Shown here in pieces: positions 1 through 8,565 of a DNA stretch of 64,000 nt; position 1 is the stretch's first letter; every line of letters begins with the position of its first letter. The notes below the pieces were generated by a model that had not been told where the DNA came from, ran no database searches, and saw nothing but the letters and a program-made list of their open reading frames with translations. Source of the stretch: Muriicola sp. Z0-33 (GTDB lineage: Bacteria > Bacteroidota > Bacteroidia > Flavobacteriales > Flavobacteriaceae). Position numbers and translations under genes: made by a program. The DNA lies in contig NZ_JAFMPW010000005.1 in assembly GCF_026126425.1 (NCBI RefSeq), positions 184,688 through 248,687 of the forward strand, read 5' to 3'.

Positions 1-188
1 ATCCCACGGCCAAAATTAGAATTGTAAAGGATCTTTTTGAATCTAGTGGAGCGGCAAAAGAAAGTAAGCGCGCCATAGCGGATTATACTCAAATGGCCTT
101 TGAGCAGCTAGATAAATTAGCCATTAGCGAAGAAAAGAAATTAAACCTTCGAAATTTTGGAAAGCACCTTATTCATAGGGAGCATTAG
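1..188 (+). CDS. Polyprenyl (probably geranylgeranyl/farnesyl) diphosphate synthase, C-terminal fragment
   Basis: Only the last 61 codons lie in the window, read in the frame starting at base 3 and ending with TAG at 186-188. The fragment contains IFESSGA-like (LFESSGAAK), YTQMAFEQLDKL and a final LRNFGKHLIHREH, which matches the usual C-terminal helix of Bacteroidota trans-isoprenyl diphosphate synthases. The catalytic DDxxD motifs would lie upstream of the window, so activity cannot be judged. The enzyme would condense IPP with allylic diphosphates in the cytoplasm, feeding quinone and carotenoid synthesis; the lycopene cyclase at 13270 is 13 kb away and is not an operon partner. The family call rests on recognition of a short tail. 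Confidence 0.6.
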   Translation, partial: PTAKIRIVKDLFESSGAAKESKRAIADYTQMAFEQLDKLAISEEKKLNLRNFGKHLIHREH

Positions 189-201
189 TTTATTGCATGG
201 A

Positions 202-1899
202 TTAACTTAAATCTGGAGTGCGCTTGCGTCTTCTTTTCAAGTATATAATAATAAGCCCCAAAAACACGACAATAGATGCAACATATGGTAATTTGGAAGG
301 TTTGTCAGGAATTTCATTGATGGTAATCAACTGATTTGCATTCTGATTCAGTAGTAATTGTTGCTTGCCACCAATCCAGGTAACTATAACAGAATCTACT
401 TGCTTGGCGGTGCCAAGCCCAAAATGTGCAATTGTAGAATTTTGGGATAAATGACTGGAGCCACCCCCATCAATCTCGCGAATCATTTTGGTGTCCCCAA
501 CAACGACTTCCACTCTGGAGCCTATGCCGTTTTTTTCCGAGGAGGTTCCTTGCAGGGCAACCTTAAGCCAATTACCGGTGGTTACGTCATTTCTAAAAAG
601 TCTGGTTGTAGATTGGGTCGGGTATTCGCGTACTGGCTTTTGATTCACAACCAAAAGATCCAAATCTCCGTCATTTTCAATATCAAAAACCACAGACCCA
701 CGCCCAACCCCATAATCGTTAGTTGCTGTGGCCCGGCTTTCATCTGTAAAGCGGGCATTGCTATTCTCAAAATAGAAATTACCCATGGGGGTACAATTTG
801 GATTTAGGTCCCCATTTGAAACATAAAGATCCAAATCCATATCATGGTCAAAATCAGCGAAATTAGCTCCCCAACTTATGGCAAAATTATATGTTCCCAA
901 TTCTTTGGCACGATCTACAAATGGCTTTCCTACGCCATTGTTTTCCATAAGTAAATTGAACTTTATATTAGTCACATAATAATCCAGCAGACCATCGTTA
1001 TTGTAATCGCCAACCGCAGAACCCATTGCATTTTCTTTCAGATCCATTTCTGTGGCCTTACTAATATCATCAAATGATGATCTGGGATATCTATTTTCAT
1101 AGAGAAAGTTAGGGACCGCTTTATAACCAAAATCATGGTTTACCAACAGGTCCTGGTCGGCATCATTATCAAAATCGGTAAAAAGCGCACCAAAACCAAA
1201 CCCCCGGTGTTCCAGATTATAGTCCTCATATTCATTTTCAAAGTATTCCCCATTTTTGTTGATTAGCAGATAGCCTCTTGCAGTTTGATGAGCACTAACA
1301 ATGGTTGCATCTTTTAATATGCCGAGAGTGCCTTCAAATTCTAAAAAATAATTCCCGATATAAAGGTCTGGATACCCGTCTGCATTTACATCGCCAAAGC
1401 TTGCACCGGTGCTAAACGAATTTAAGTGGTCTAGTTTATACTCAGCTGTAACATCTCTAAAGGTGAGGTCTCCATTATTGAGAAAGAAGAGGTTAGTGGC
1501 TCTTGGAATGGTGTTCTTGCCATCAGTGGTATTAATTGTAGTGATGAAGAGATCCTTAAACCCGTCCTTGTTTACATCGGCACTCACGGCTCCCTGTGTC
1601 ACATAACCTTTGGATACATTTAAGCCCGAAGTTTCATAGATGTTTTTAAAGGTCCCATCTCCATTATTGAGGTAAAGGACATCTGATTGGGTTCCACTGG
1701 TAATAAATAAGTCTTCATAACCGTCATTATTAATGTCGAAAACGGTGGCGCCTCCACCAAAGGTGCCTTCATAAACATGAAACTGATGTTCAATACCCGC
1801 TTCGGAAGTAATATCAGTAAAAGTAGCTTGCCCGAAAGATACAGCAACAATCAGCTGGAAAAGGACGGCTGAAAACAGATTGTGGGTCGTCGGTTTCAT
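202..1899 (-). CDS. Exported FG-GAP/VCBS repeat protein with ASPIC/UnbV domain and C-terminal membrane anchor
   Basis: This is a CRTAC1-like surface protein. An N-terminal Sec signal (MKPTTHNLFSAVLFQLIVA, cleavage near FGQA) is followed by many FG-GAP beta-propeller repeats with calcium-type motifs such as DINNDGYEDLF, DVNKDGFKDLF and DYNNDGLLDYY. An ASPIC/UnbV domain lies at about residues 459-530 (NGIGSRVEV...HFGLG...VDSVIVTW). A final hydrophobic span (about 538-556) is followed by KRRRKR. I chose the ATG at 1899: the alternative at 1920 adds seven residues ahead of the signal peptide and would overlap the upstream stop. It is the last gene of the SusC-SusD operon, 8 bp after the PAP2 gene. 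Substrate is unknown; a role in binding or processing the ligand is inferred from position. Confidence 0.85.
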   Translation of the reverse strand: MKPTTHNLFSAVLFQLIVAVSFGQATFTDITSEAGIEHQFHVYEGTFGGGATVFDINNDGYEDLFITSGTQSDVLYLNNGDGTFKNIYETSGLNVSKGYVTQGAVSADVNKDGFKDLFITTINTTDGKNTIPRATNLFFLNNGDLTFRDVTAEYKLDHLNSFSTGASFGDVNADGYPDLYIGNYFLEFEGTLGILKDATIVSAHQTARGYLLINKNGEYFENEYEDYNLEHRGFGFGALFTDFDNDADQDLLVNHDFGYKAVPNFLYENRYPRSSFDDISKATEMDLKENAMGSAVGDYNNDGLLDYYVTNIKFNLLMENNGVGKPFVDRAKELGTYNFAISWGANFADFDHDMDLDLYVSNGDLNPNCTPMGNFYFENSNARFTDESRATATNDYGVGRGSVVFDIENDGDLDLLVVNQKPVREYPTQSTTRLFRNDVTTGNWLKVALQGTSSEKNGIGSRVEVVVGDTKMIREIDGGGSSHLSQNSTIAHFGLGTAKQVDSVIVTWIGGKQQLLLNQNANQLITINEIPDKPSKLPYVASIVVFLGLIIIYLKRRRKRTPDLS

Positions 1900-1907
1900 A
1901 TTTAACT

Positions 1908-3254
1908 TTAATTCTTCCATTCAAGAGCAATAACATTCCTGGCAATTTTACTGCCTTCTTCCAGTCCTACTGCATTATCTTGCGGGGTGTGTATTCCTCC
2001 ATAAAACCTGGAATCGGCAGTTTCTTGTGCCGCCTCCCAAAAGGTGCTGAAAGAGCGAATTACAAAATCTGTTTCTCTTACTTCATCCCTTGGTCTGTTC
2101 TCATGTGCTTTATCTGTAAATTGAAAAGGATTTCCAAAAACGTCTTCTAAAACAACAGCCGCCGCCGCCGCCTGGATGGCATGTCCGGAAGGAAATGATG
2201 GAAAAGGAGGATCTGGCCAAAACGATTCCCATTCATTATCTATAAAACGGGGGATAAAAGTATTAGGTCTTTCAGAGAAGTAATAATATTTCCATAACCA
2301 GCATTTGATGAAGGCATCAGCTGTGGCGATTCCCATTTTAGCAAAAGCTTCTGCACATTGTATTAATGGGGGATTGGACTTTTCTACCGCCAGGGTTACA
2401 AAATAATAAGAGTGTCCCGGAGGGGTAAACGTTACGTCCGGATCATCTCCCCACCAAATTGCCGCTTCTTTTTCTTCCTGAGTAAGTTCCAGATCCTTTT
2501 TATATACCTGTAAAAATTCATTGTAGTAAGGAGAATCTGGCAACGTATCATATGGGATCATATATGGTATCCCTATTTCGGCATTTTTATTTAAAAATGT
2601 GCGGTTTTCTCCCCAATGAGGATGCAGCGGGAGATGACTAAAAGATTGAGCGAATAGCGGTGGCTTCCAGGAACCCGGTCGTTCAGGATGAACAGCTTCC
2701 TTATCAAAATTGTTTAAATAACCTCTGTGTCCTCCATCTGTTTTGGACCAATCATAAATATGGGAAGCAACTGCTTTTCCATAGGCAATTGAACGCTCGA
2801 TTTCCTCCTCATTAAGACCTTTTGAGAATTGCTTTTTCATTGCCGCTTCAAGAGAATCTATACGCATTTTATTCTCATCAGAAGTTTGTTGGTAAATATT
2901 CTTAAGAATATATGCCTGCGAAGCATTCAGGGAAAGCGGCCAGGAATAATCCAGTGAAGCATCGGGTTTAGGCAGTTGTTCTAAGCCGTTTAATTTTCCT
3001 TCCATAGAATGATATGAGTCATATCCGTTTACTATAGATTGGTACATAGTTAGCCCAATATAGCCAAAACCTCTGGAAGCAAATGTAGGTGAATTGGCCG
3101 GGGTAAACTGGGTGATATACAACGACATATTAGCCCATTCCAGTGCCAGTTGTTGTTCAGTTAAAATTACCTCTTCTCTAGATTGGCAGCTCTGAAGAAC
3201 AATAATTGCAAGTAGTATAATGCAAGTTCTATCCCAAAGAATCCTCCTTTTCAT
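1908..3254 (-). CDS. PAP2 / vanadium-dependent haloperoxidase-type lipoprotein
   Basis: The lipoprotein signal ends in VLQSC (Cys23). The C-terminal half carries the full PAP2/haloperoxidase signature: K322-x6-R329-P330, PSGH at 355-358 and S415-R416-x5-H422-x3-D426. These residues bind phosphate or vanadate, so the protein is either a periplasmic acid phosphatase or a vanadium haloperoxidase; sequence alone does not decide. I chose the ATG at 3254, 7 bp after the upstream stop and at the start of a proper lipoprotein signal. A longer reading from 3332 would add 26 residues overlapping the preceding gene and destroy the signal. It sits between two ASPIC/FG-GAP genes, a recurrent Bacteroidota arrangement with SusCD. 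Confidence 0.9.
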   Translation of the reverse strand: MKRRILWDRTCIILLAIIVLQSCQSREEVILTEQQLALEWANMSLYITQFTPANSPTFASRGFGYIGLTMYQSIVNGYDSYHSMEGKLNGLEQLPKPDASLDYSWPLSLNASQAYILKNIYQQTSDENKMRIDSLEAAMKKQFSKGLNEEEIERSIAYGKAVASHIYDWSKTDGGHRGYLNNFDKEAVHPERPGSWKPPLFAQSFSHLPLHPHWGENRTFLNKNAEIGIPYMIPYDTLPDSPYYNEFLQVYKKDLELTQEEKEAAIWWGDDPDVTFTPPGHSYYFVTLAVEKSNPPLIQCAEAFAKMGIATADAFIKCWLWKYYYFSERPNTFIPRFIDNEWESFWPDPPFPSFPSGHAIQAAAAAVVLEDVFGNPFQFTDKAHENRPRDEVRETDFVIRSFSTFWEAAQETADSRFYGGIHTPQDNAVGLEEGSKIARNVIALEWKN

Positions 3255-3261
3255 ATGTACT

Positions 3262-6200
3262 CTATTTAGATGCTGAGACTTTATATGCTTTAATTTTATC
3301 TTCGTTAATACCCAGTAATAGCAGATCATCAATAAGCAGGCTACTTCGTACTGCTCCTTTTACTTTTAAACCGGAATTCAACTGGTCTAAATATTCAAAA
3401 TGTCCTTCGCCATCTCCAATTAAAAGGGTACCGTAGTTGGCGTCGTACTTTCCAAGACGTAATTTAAAATAATCATTATTTCCGAAAAGGATCATGTCTT
3501 TTTTACCGTCGGCATTGTAATCTGCAACACTTATATTATAGACAGGTGCATATTGAGCCTGTAATGGGAGGGGATGTATATTAAACTTCCCTTCACCTGA
3601 ATTTAATAACAATGTAGTTTCCATATGGTCCGCAGTTAATTTGCCGGCAGAGTTTAGCTGCTCCTCGGTAAGAATGTCCTCTATCGTAGCGCCGGAATAG
3701 GTCTTGTAACTTGTAAAGTCAGACCGAAGTCCTGCCAGTTGACCCAGAAGTTCATCTCGTGTTAGATAAGGATAGCTCTTACCTTGAATGTAATAACAGA
3801 AAATGGGATCAATTGCTCCGTTTTGGTCAAAGTCGGCAAAATACATCTCTGCTGGTTCTGCCTTAGAGACATTAAATTGGGTATTAGTACCCATATTCCC
3901 AGCAATAATTTCTGGATGCCCGTCCATATTTAGATCTTCTATTTTTAAAGAATTCCACCACCCATTTATTTTTGTGTCAAAATAAGAATCAGTTGCATTG
4001 GTAAGTTTTCCATTGCGGTTTTCGAAAACAGAGATGGCCATCCATTCCCCAACTACAATCAGCTCTTCTATTTTGTCGTTATTTATATCTTCCCAGGCTC
4101 CATCGGTGATCATACCCAAATGTTGCAGTTCGGGAGCTAAAGTGGAGATCTGATCAGAAAAATTTCCCTGACCATCGTTGATAAGCAGGTGACTGGGAGG
4201 TATTTCGGGATATCTTCCTGGAACTACTCTACTACCAATAAAAATATCCAAAAAGCCATCGTTATTTACATCATTTGCAATGACGCAACTATTGCTTGTG
4301 AGCAGTGGGGGCAGAGCGGTCTCATTTTTAATGAAGCTCCCCTGGCTATTACCAAAATAGATACGATTTAATAAGAGCGGGTCGTCCGGAGCCAGGTCGT
4401 GATATCCTCCGGAAACAACCAAGATGTCATTAAAGCCGTCTTTATTGGCATCAAAAAAAACTGCATCGGTATCATCAGCTGCTTTATCTGCCTCGAGCGA
4501 AGGGGTATTAAGTTTATTAAAACGACCGTTGTTATTTTGAATATAGATGGCTGCAGATTGTCCCTTACTGCCACCGATAAATATATCTTCCAGGCCATCT
4601 GCATTGAGGTCGCCTTTAACCATACAGGGACCTGTATGAGAAAACTGGCTGATAAGCAAGGATTGTCTTTTAAAATCGTTACTGGAAATTTTCGGATCCT
4701 CAAATGCTATTGGAGAAGGGACTTGAACCAGGAGCGATGCGGGCAAAACAGATGTTGAAGGTGTTTTATTTGCATTTTTTTCTTCTAAAGTTATCCTTTG
4801 GTTGGCCTCTAGCTTAGTTAAGGTTTGCCGTTTTCCATTATTCCACCGTATTTGTAGTGAATCTACATGGGTAGCATTTCCTAATCCGAAATGCAGAACA
4901 GGGGATACGGTAGATAAGTATCCCCTGGAGGTTACTTGTTCCAGGTGTTGTGAATTGTTGCCCGTATAAAGAGAAATTTCAGCACCTATACCCTGAGTAT
5001 TTGATCCTTCTCCCTTTAGTTCGACTTGTAGAAATCCATTTTCTATTAGCTGAGATTCGTTTCTAAAGACAAAAGCCGGTTTGTTGATATTATTTACAAT
5101 GAGGTCCAGGTCCCCGTCATTATCAAGATCGGCATAAGCTGCCCCATTGCTGTTAGAAGGAAGATCTAAACCCAGTTCCGTGGTTTTATTAGAAAAACGT
5201 ACGCCACCCTCATTCAAATACAGATAATTAGTAAGGTCTGTTGATGGCATCCTTTTGATGATTTCTAAAACGTCTTCCCTGCTAAGGCGGCCTTTGGACT
5301 TTACATAGTCGTCCATATAATTAATGAAATCGAGATTGGTATAATCTCTGAAATAACCATTAGTGACATAGAGATCTTTCCAGCCATCGTTGTCATAATC
5401 TGCCAGAAGAGCAGACCAACTCCAGTCCGTATTTGATATTCCTGCCAATTGGCCTATTTCACTAAAGGTGCCATTACCGTTATTAAGTTGCAACATATTG
5501 CGCATGTACTGGTAATGAAAGCCACTCCTTAGGTTAAGGTCAAATTTTTCGTAATTATCCGGAGACAATAGTAATTTCTGTCTTTCATTGTCTTCGGGGA
5601 GCATGTCTAGGGTAAAAATATCCTGTAACCCATCGTTATTGATATCAGCAATATTATTTCCCATCGAAAAATGGCTGGTATGCCCTATACTTTGTTGCAA
5701 TTGATCAGAGAAGGTGCCATTTTGATTATTTATATAGAGATAATCCGGAATGGTATAGTCATTGGATACATAGAAGTCTGGCCATCCGTCGTTATTCAGA
5801 TCGCTAATACATAATCCCAGGCCATAGGTTAGGGCAGAACCGCTAATGCCTGCTTTTACAGTAATGTCCTGGAATTTCCCGTTGTTCTGTTGCAGTAATC
5901 GTACGCCCTGAAGAGGATCATCTTGTTTTAATAATTCTGCGGTACTGACTTCATTAAGAACGGGAAGTGATTTGGGGTTGTGGTTAAGAAGGAGAGCGTC
6001 CAAATCTCCATCCCTGTCATAATCAAAAAAGTGGGCCTGATTACTAAAGGCAGGATTTGCCAGGCCATATTCCTCAGCTCTTTCTTCGAATATCGGAATA
6101 TTGTTCTCGTCATTACCAGTATTAATAAACAATTGGTTGCGCCGTTTTTCTGGCGGCAGTGCCCCGGAATAACAGAGATACAGGTCCAATTTGTTGTCGC

Positions 6201-6609
6201 CATTTATGTCGACCGCCGTTATTCCTGTTTTCCAGGGGCCTTCCCTTCCACTTACTTTGGAAGTTGAACTGACCTCCTGAAATTTGAAATCGCCCTGATT
6301 GATATAGAATTTATTATCACCCATATTAGAAGTAAAATAAAGGTCGATAAGGTTATCCCCATTGAAGTCGGCAGCCGCAACCCCTCCCCCGTTATACAGA
6401 TATTCATACATCAATACATTTGCATTTAGGCCTTCAGTAAGTTTGTTTTCAAACTTAATATTGGTTTCCTCAGGGCTGAGTAACGTAAATAACGGAGGTG
6501 TAAGCTGCTCCTCTGAAATGCCAGAGGGTTGTTCTTTTTTACAACCAGCAGCTGCCAATATCAAAAGACTAAAATACAGTAGAAATTTACTATGGAATAG
6601 CTTGTTCAT
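3262..6609 (-). CDS. Large FG-GAP/VCBS repeat lipoprotein with ASPIC/UnbV domain
   Basis: An outer-membrane or surface lipoprotein of 1115 residues (lipobox LAAAGC, Cys23). It has two long FG-GAP repeat blocks, before and after a central ASPIC/UnbV domain at about residues 541-606 (QGIGAEISLY...HFGLGNATHVDSLQIRW). Calcium-binding loops such as DFNGDNLIDLY, DINGDNKLDLY, DYDRDGDLDAL and DLNADGLEDIF recur throughout. It is about twice the length of the 566-residue relative at 202-1899, consistent with two propellers. It lies 68 bp after susD, and that gap holds a perfect 15-bp hairpin, so expression may be lowered relative to SusCD. Its place in the operon suggests ligand capture at the cell surface; no catalytic residues are recognisable. 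Confidence 0.87.
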   Translation of the reverse strand: MNKLFHSKFLLYFSLLILAAAGCKKEQPSGISEEQLTPPLFTLLSPEETNIKFENKLTEGLNANVLMYEYLYNGGGVAAADFNGDNLIDLYFTSNMGDNKFYINQGDFKFQEVSSTSKVSGREGPWKTGITAVDINGDNKLDLYLCYSGALPPEKRRNQLFINTGNDENNIPIFEERAEEYGLANPAFSNQAHFFDYDRDGDLDALLLNHNPKSLPVLNEVSTAELLKQDDPLQGVRLLQQNNGKFQDITVKAGISGSALTYGLGLCISDLNNDGWPDFYVSNDYTIPDYLYINNQNGTFSDQLQQSIGHTSHFSMGNNIADINNDGLQDIFTLDMLPEDNERQKLLLSPDNYEKFDLNLRSGFHYQYMRNMLQLNNGNGTFSEIGQLAGISNTDWSWSALLADYDNDGWKDLYVTNGYFRDYTNLDFINYMDDYVKSKGRLSREDVLEIIKRMPSTDLTNYLYLNEGGVRFSNKTTELGLDLPSNSNGAAYADLDNDGDLDLIVNNINKPAFVFRNESQLIENGFLQVELKGEGSNTQGIGAEISLYTGNNSQHLEQVTSRGYLSTVSPVLHFGLGNATHVDSLQIRWNNGKRQTLTKLEANQRITLEEKNANKTPSTSVLPASLLVQVPSPIAFEDPKISSNDFKRQSLLISQFSHTGPCMVKGDLNADGLEDIFIGGSKGQSAAIYIQNNNGRFNKLNTPSLEADKAADDTDAVFFDANKDGFNDILVVSGGYHDLAPDDPLLLNRIYFGNSQGSFIKNETALPPLLTSNSCVIANDVNNDGFLDIFIGSRVVPGRYPEIPPSHLLINDGQGNFSDQISTLAPELQHLGMITDGAWEDINNDKIEELIVVGEWMAISVFENRNGKLTNATDSYFDTKINGWWNSLKIEDLNMDGHPEIIAGNMGTNTQFNVSKAEPAEMYFADFDQNGAIDPIFCYYIQGKSYPYLTRDELLGQLAGLRSDFTSYKTYSGATIEDILTEEQLNSAGKLTADHMETTLLLNSGEGKFNIHPLPLQAQYAPVYNISVADYNADGKKDMILFGNNDYFKLRLGKYDANYGTLLIGDGEGHFEYLDQLNSGLKVKGAVRSSLLIDDLLLLGINEDKIKAYKVSASK

Positions 6610-6623
6610 AGGGCTATAAAAGT

Positions 6624-6657
6624 AAAGATTCTATCCCTAGGAAGGGATAGAATCTTT
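6624..6657 (-). terminator. Intercistronic 15-bp hairpin between susD and the ASPIC lipoprotein gene
   Basis: AAAGATTCTATCCCT (6624-6638) and AGGGATAGAATCTTT (6643-6657) are perfect inverted repeats with a 4-nt loop. Read leftwards, the stem is followed by a U-rich stretch (TTTACTTTTAT). It fits a partial terminator or mRNA-end stabiliser that would raise SusCD over downstream products. Function is inferred. Confidence 0.65.
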
Positions 6658-6677
6658 CTAAAATAAAACGATATTTC

Positions 6678-8555
6678 TTAGTACCCTGGATTCTGTACTA
6701 GCATTTCATTTCTATTCAATTCATCTCTGCTAATAGGGAAGAAGTACATTTTGTCTGACCAGGAACGAACTTCATTCTCCGTATTATCTACAGAGGCATA
6801 AGTGTAATCATAAACCGCCTTATCATGTCTGTAAGGTACATGTGGCGTAGCTCCTGCTTTTAAGGTGGCCTGAACACTCATTACTTTTATACCTCTACCT
6901 AATGTCGTAGGCGCAATCATCCAGCGTCTTGCATCGTGGTAACGATGTTCTTCATATGCCAGTTCTATACGTCTCTCGTTTCTATAACGGTCCATAAGAG
7001 CTGCACCTGTATCTGTTACCGCCGGAAGTCCAGCACGGAATCTTATTTTATTCATCCAGTTCAATGCTTCACCTTCATCACCTGTTTCTAAAGAGGCTTC
7101 GGCATAATTTAGAGCCATTTCCGTAAACCGAATAAAAGGCCATGGAATTACCTGTGCACTAGATTGGTTGTCTACTACAGCTGGATCCGGATCAATAAAC
7201 TTTCTAACATAGTAAGAAGTTCTACTTCCATTCCAGTTTTCAATAGCCGATTCTCTGGTATCTACTCCTGGGATTATTCCACCTGCTCCATCATCATAAG
7301 AACCGGATTGTATCTGATCTACAGGATCTATTCCTGCAACATCAGAAGGTCTTGGTTTCCAACCTGCACCATCATAAAGTATGGTGGCATATAATCTTGG
7401 ATCTCTGTTTGCATATGGGTCGGCAGCATGTGTAGGATTGTTCCAGTCAAATTTAGAACCGTCCATCATCTCATAATCGTCCACTAACAACTGAATTGGT
7501 GTATTACCTGCCCAGTTATGGTATCCGTTGGGACCATTATTAATCCCCTGGTGGATACCACCTAATGGCCATCCGCTTTCCCTTGTAAACAGCGGGGTAT
7601 GAGTACGCTCAAAAAGCAGTTCTGAACGTGCAGCGGCATCTCCAACAGAGCTACCTCCACCCAGTGAGATATTCACATAATTTGTTTTCCCTTCTTCAGG
7701 AGATACGGGAGCGGATAAATCCAATTTGTACCCTGAAGTGGCATCCAATACAGCTTTGGCTGCTGCTTTGGCAGCATTCCAGCGTGCAGTTCTATCTCCA
7801 CCTGTATAGGCTACTAAAGAGACGTCAGAATACCCGCTATGTGCTGTTGAGTTAGCACTCGCTGTTGGGCCATCTCTAAGGTCACTGGCAGCATAAAGTA
7901 ACACACGGGATTTTAGCCCCATTGCGCTTAACATAGAAGCTCTACCTGGAGTGGCAGGTTTGCCATTTAACAGGGTAGTTGCCGTATCCAAGTCACCAAC
8001 AACAAAATTAACCAGTTCTTCATAGGTATTTCTGGCGATAGCAAAATCATCATCAAGCCCGTAAGGACGATCAATAATTGGTGCCCCTCCGTAGAAATTC
8101 ATCACCTGGTGATAGTAAAAAGCTCTTAAGAAATGGGCTTCACCCAATAATCTGTCTCTTAGATCGGTATCATCGAATGTGGATTCAGGCAATTCCTGAA
8201 TGGCCACATTGGCCTGGCGTATTGCTAAAAACAGCTCATTCCATTGTGGAACAATTCTGTTGTTACCAGTCCCGGATTCACTCAAAGTACCCTCAGTAAT
8301 TACATTGATCCCTCTACCCGAGTGGGTAAACATGGCTTCGTCTGTAATAGAGGCTAGTCCTTCTTCTTCGAATCCTCCATAATTTAAAAATGAATACACA
8401 TTAAAAATAAATGCTTCGGATAAGGAGCCATCTCCCCACGTTGCATCAGCCGATATTTTATCTAAAGGCTTTGTGTCTAAAAAATCTTTGTTACACGACA
8501 GCGGGATCATAGCAACCGCCAGTGCACACAAAATTAGTAATCCTCTTTTTTTCAT
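6678..8555 (-). CDS. SusD/RagB family nutrient-binding outer-membrane lipoprotein
   Basis: A 625-residue protein with lipobox IPLSC (Cys21) followed by NKDFLDTKPLDKIS, the usual start of mature SusD proteins. Family landmarks include the TPR-like helical N-terminal half (RDRLLGEAHFLRAFYYHQVMNFYGG) and the C-terminal RYRNERRIELAYEEHRYHDARRW block. It caps the SusC barrel next door and binds the substrate at the surface. The start is 10 bp after susC, so the two are translationally close. No glycoside hydrolase, sulfatase or polysaccharide lyase lies in this operon, so the ligand cannot be predicted as a glycan. Confidence 0.95.
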   Translation of the reverse strand: MKKRGLLILCALAVAMIPLSCNKDFLDTKPLDKISADATWGDGSLSEAFIFNVYSFLNYGGFEEEGLASITDEAMFTHSGRGINVITEGTLSESGTGNNRIVPQWNELFLAIRQANVAIQELPESTFDDTDLRDRLLGEAHFLRAFYYHQVMNFYGGAPIIDRPYGLDDDFAIARNTYEELVNFVVGDLDTATTLLNGKPATPGRASMLSAMGLKSRVLLYAASDLRDGPTASANSTAHSGYSDVSLVAYTGGDRTARWNAAKAAAKAVLDATSGYKLDLSAPVSPEEGKTNYVNISLGGGSSVGDAAARSELLFERTHTPLFTRESGWPLGGIHQGINNGPNGYHNWAGNTPIQLLVDDYEMMDGSKFDWNNPTHAADPYANRDPRLYATILYDGAGWKPRPSDVAGIDPVDQIQSGSYDDGAGGIIPGVDTRESAIENWNGSRTSYYVRKFIDPDPAVVDNQSSAQVIPWPFIRFTEMALNYAEASLETGDEGEALNWMNKIRFRAGLPAVTDTGAALMDRYRNERRIELAYEEHRYHDARRWMIAPTTLGRGIKVMSVQATLKAGATPHVPYRHDKAVYDYTYASVDNTENEVRSWSDKMYFFPISRDELNRNEMLVQNPGY

Positions 8556-8565
8556 AACTTTTTTG

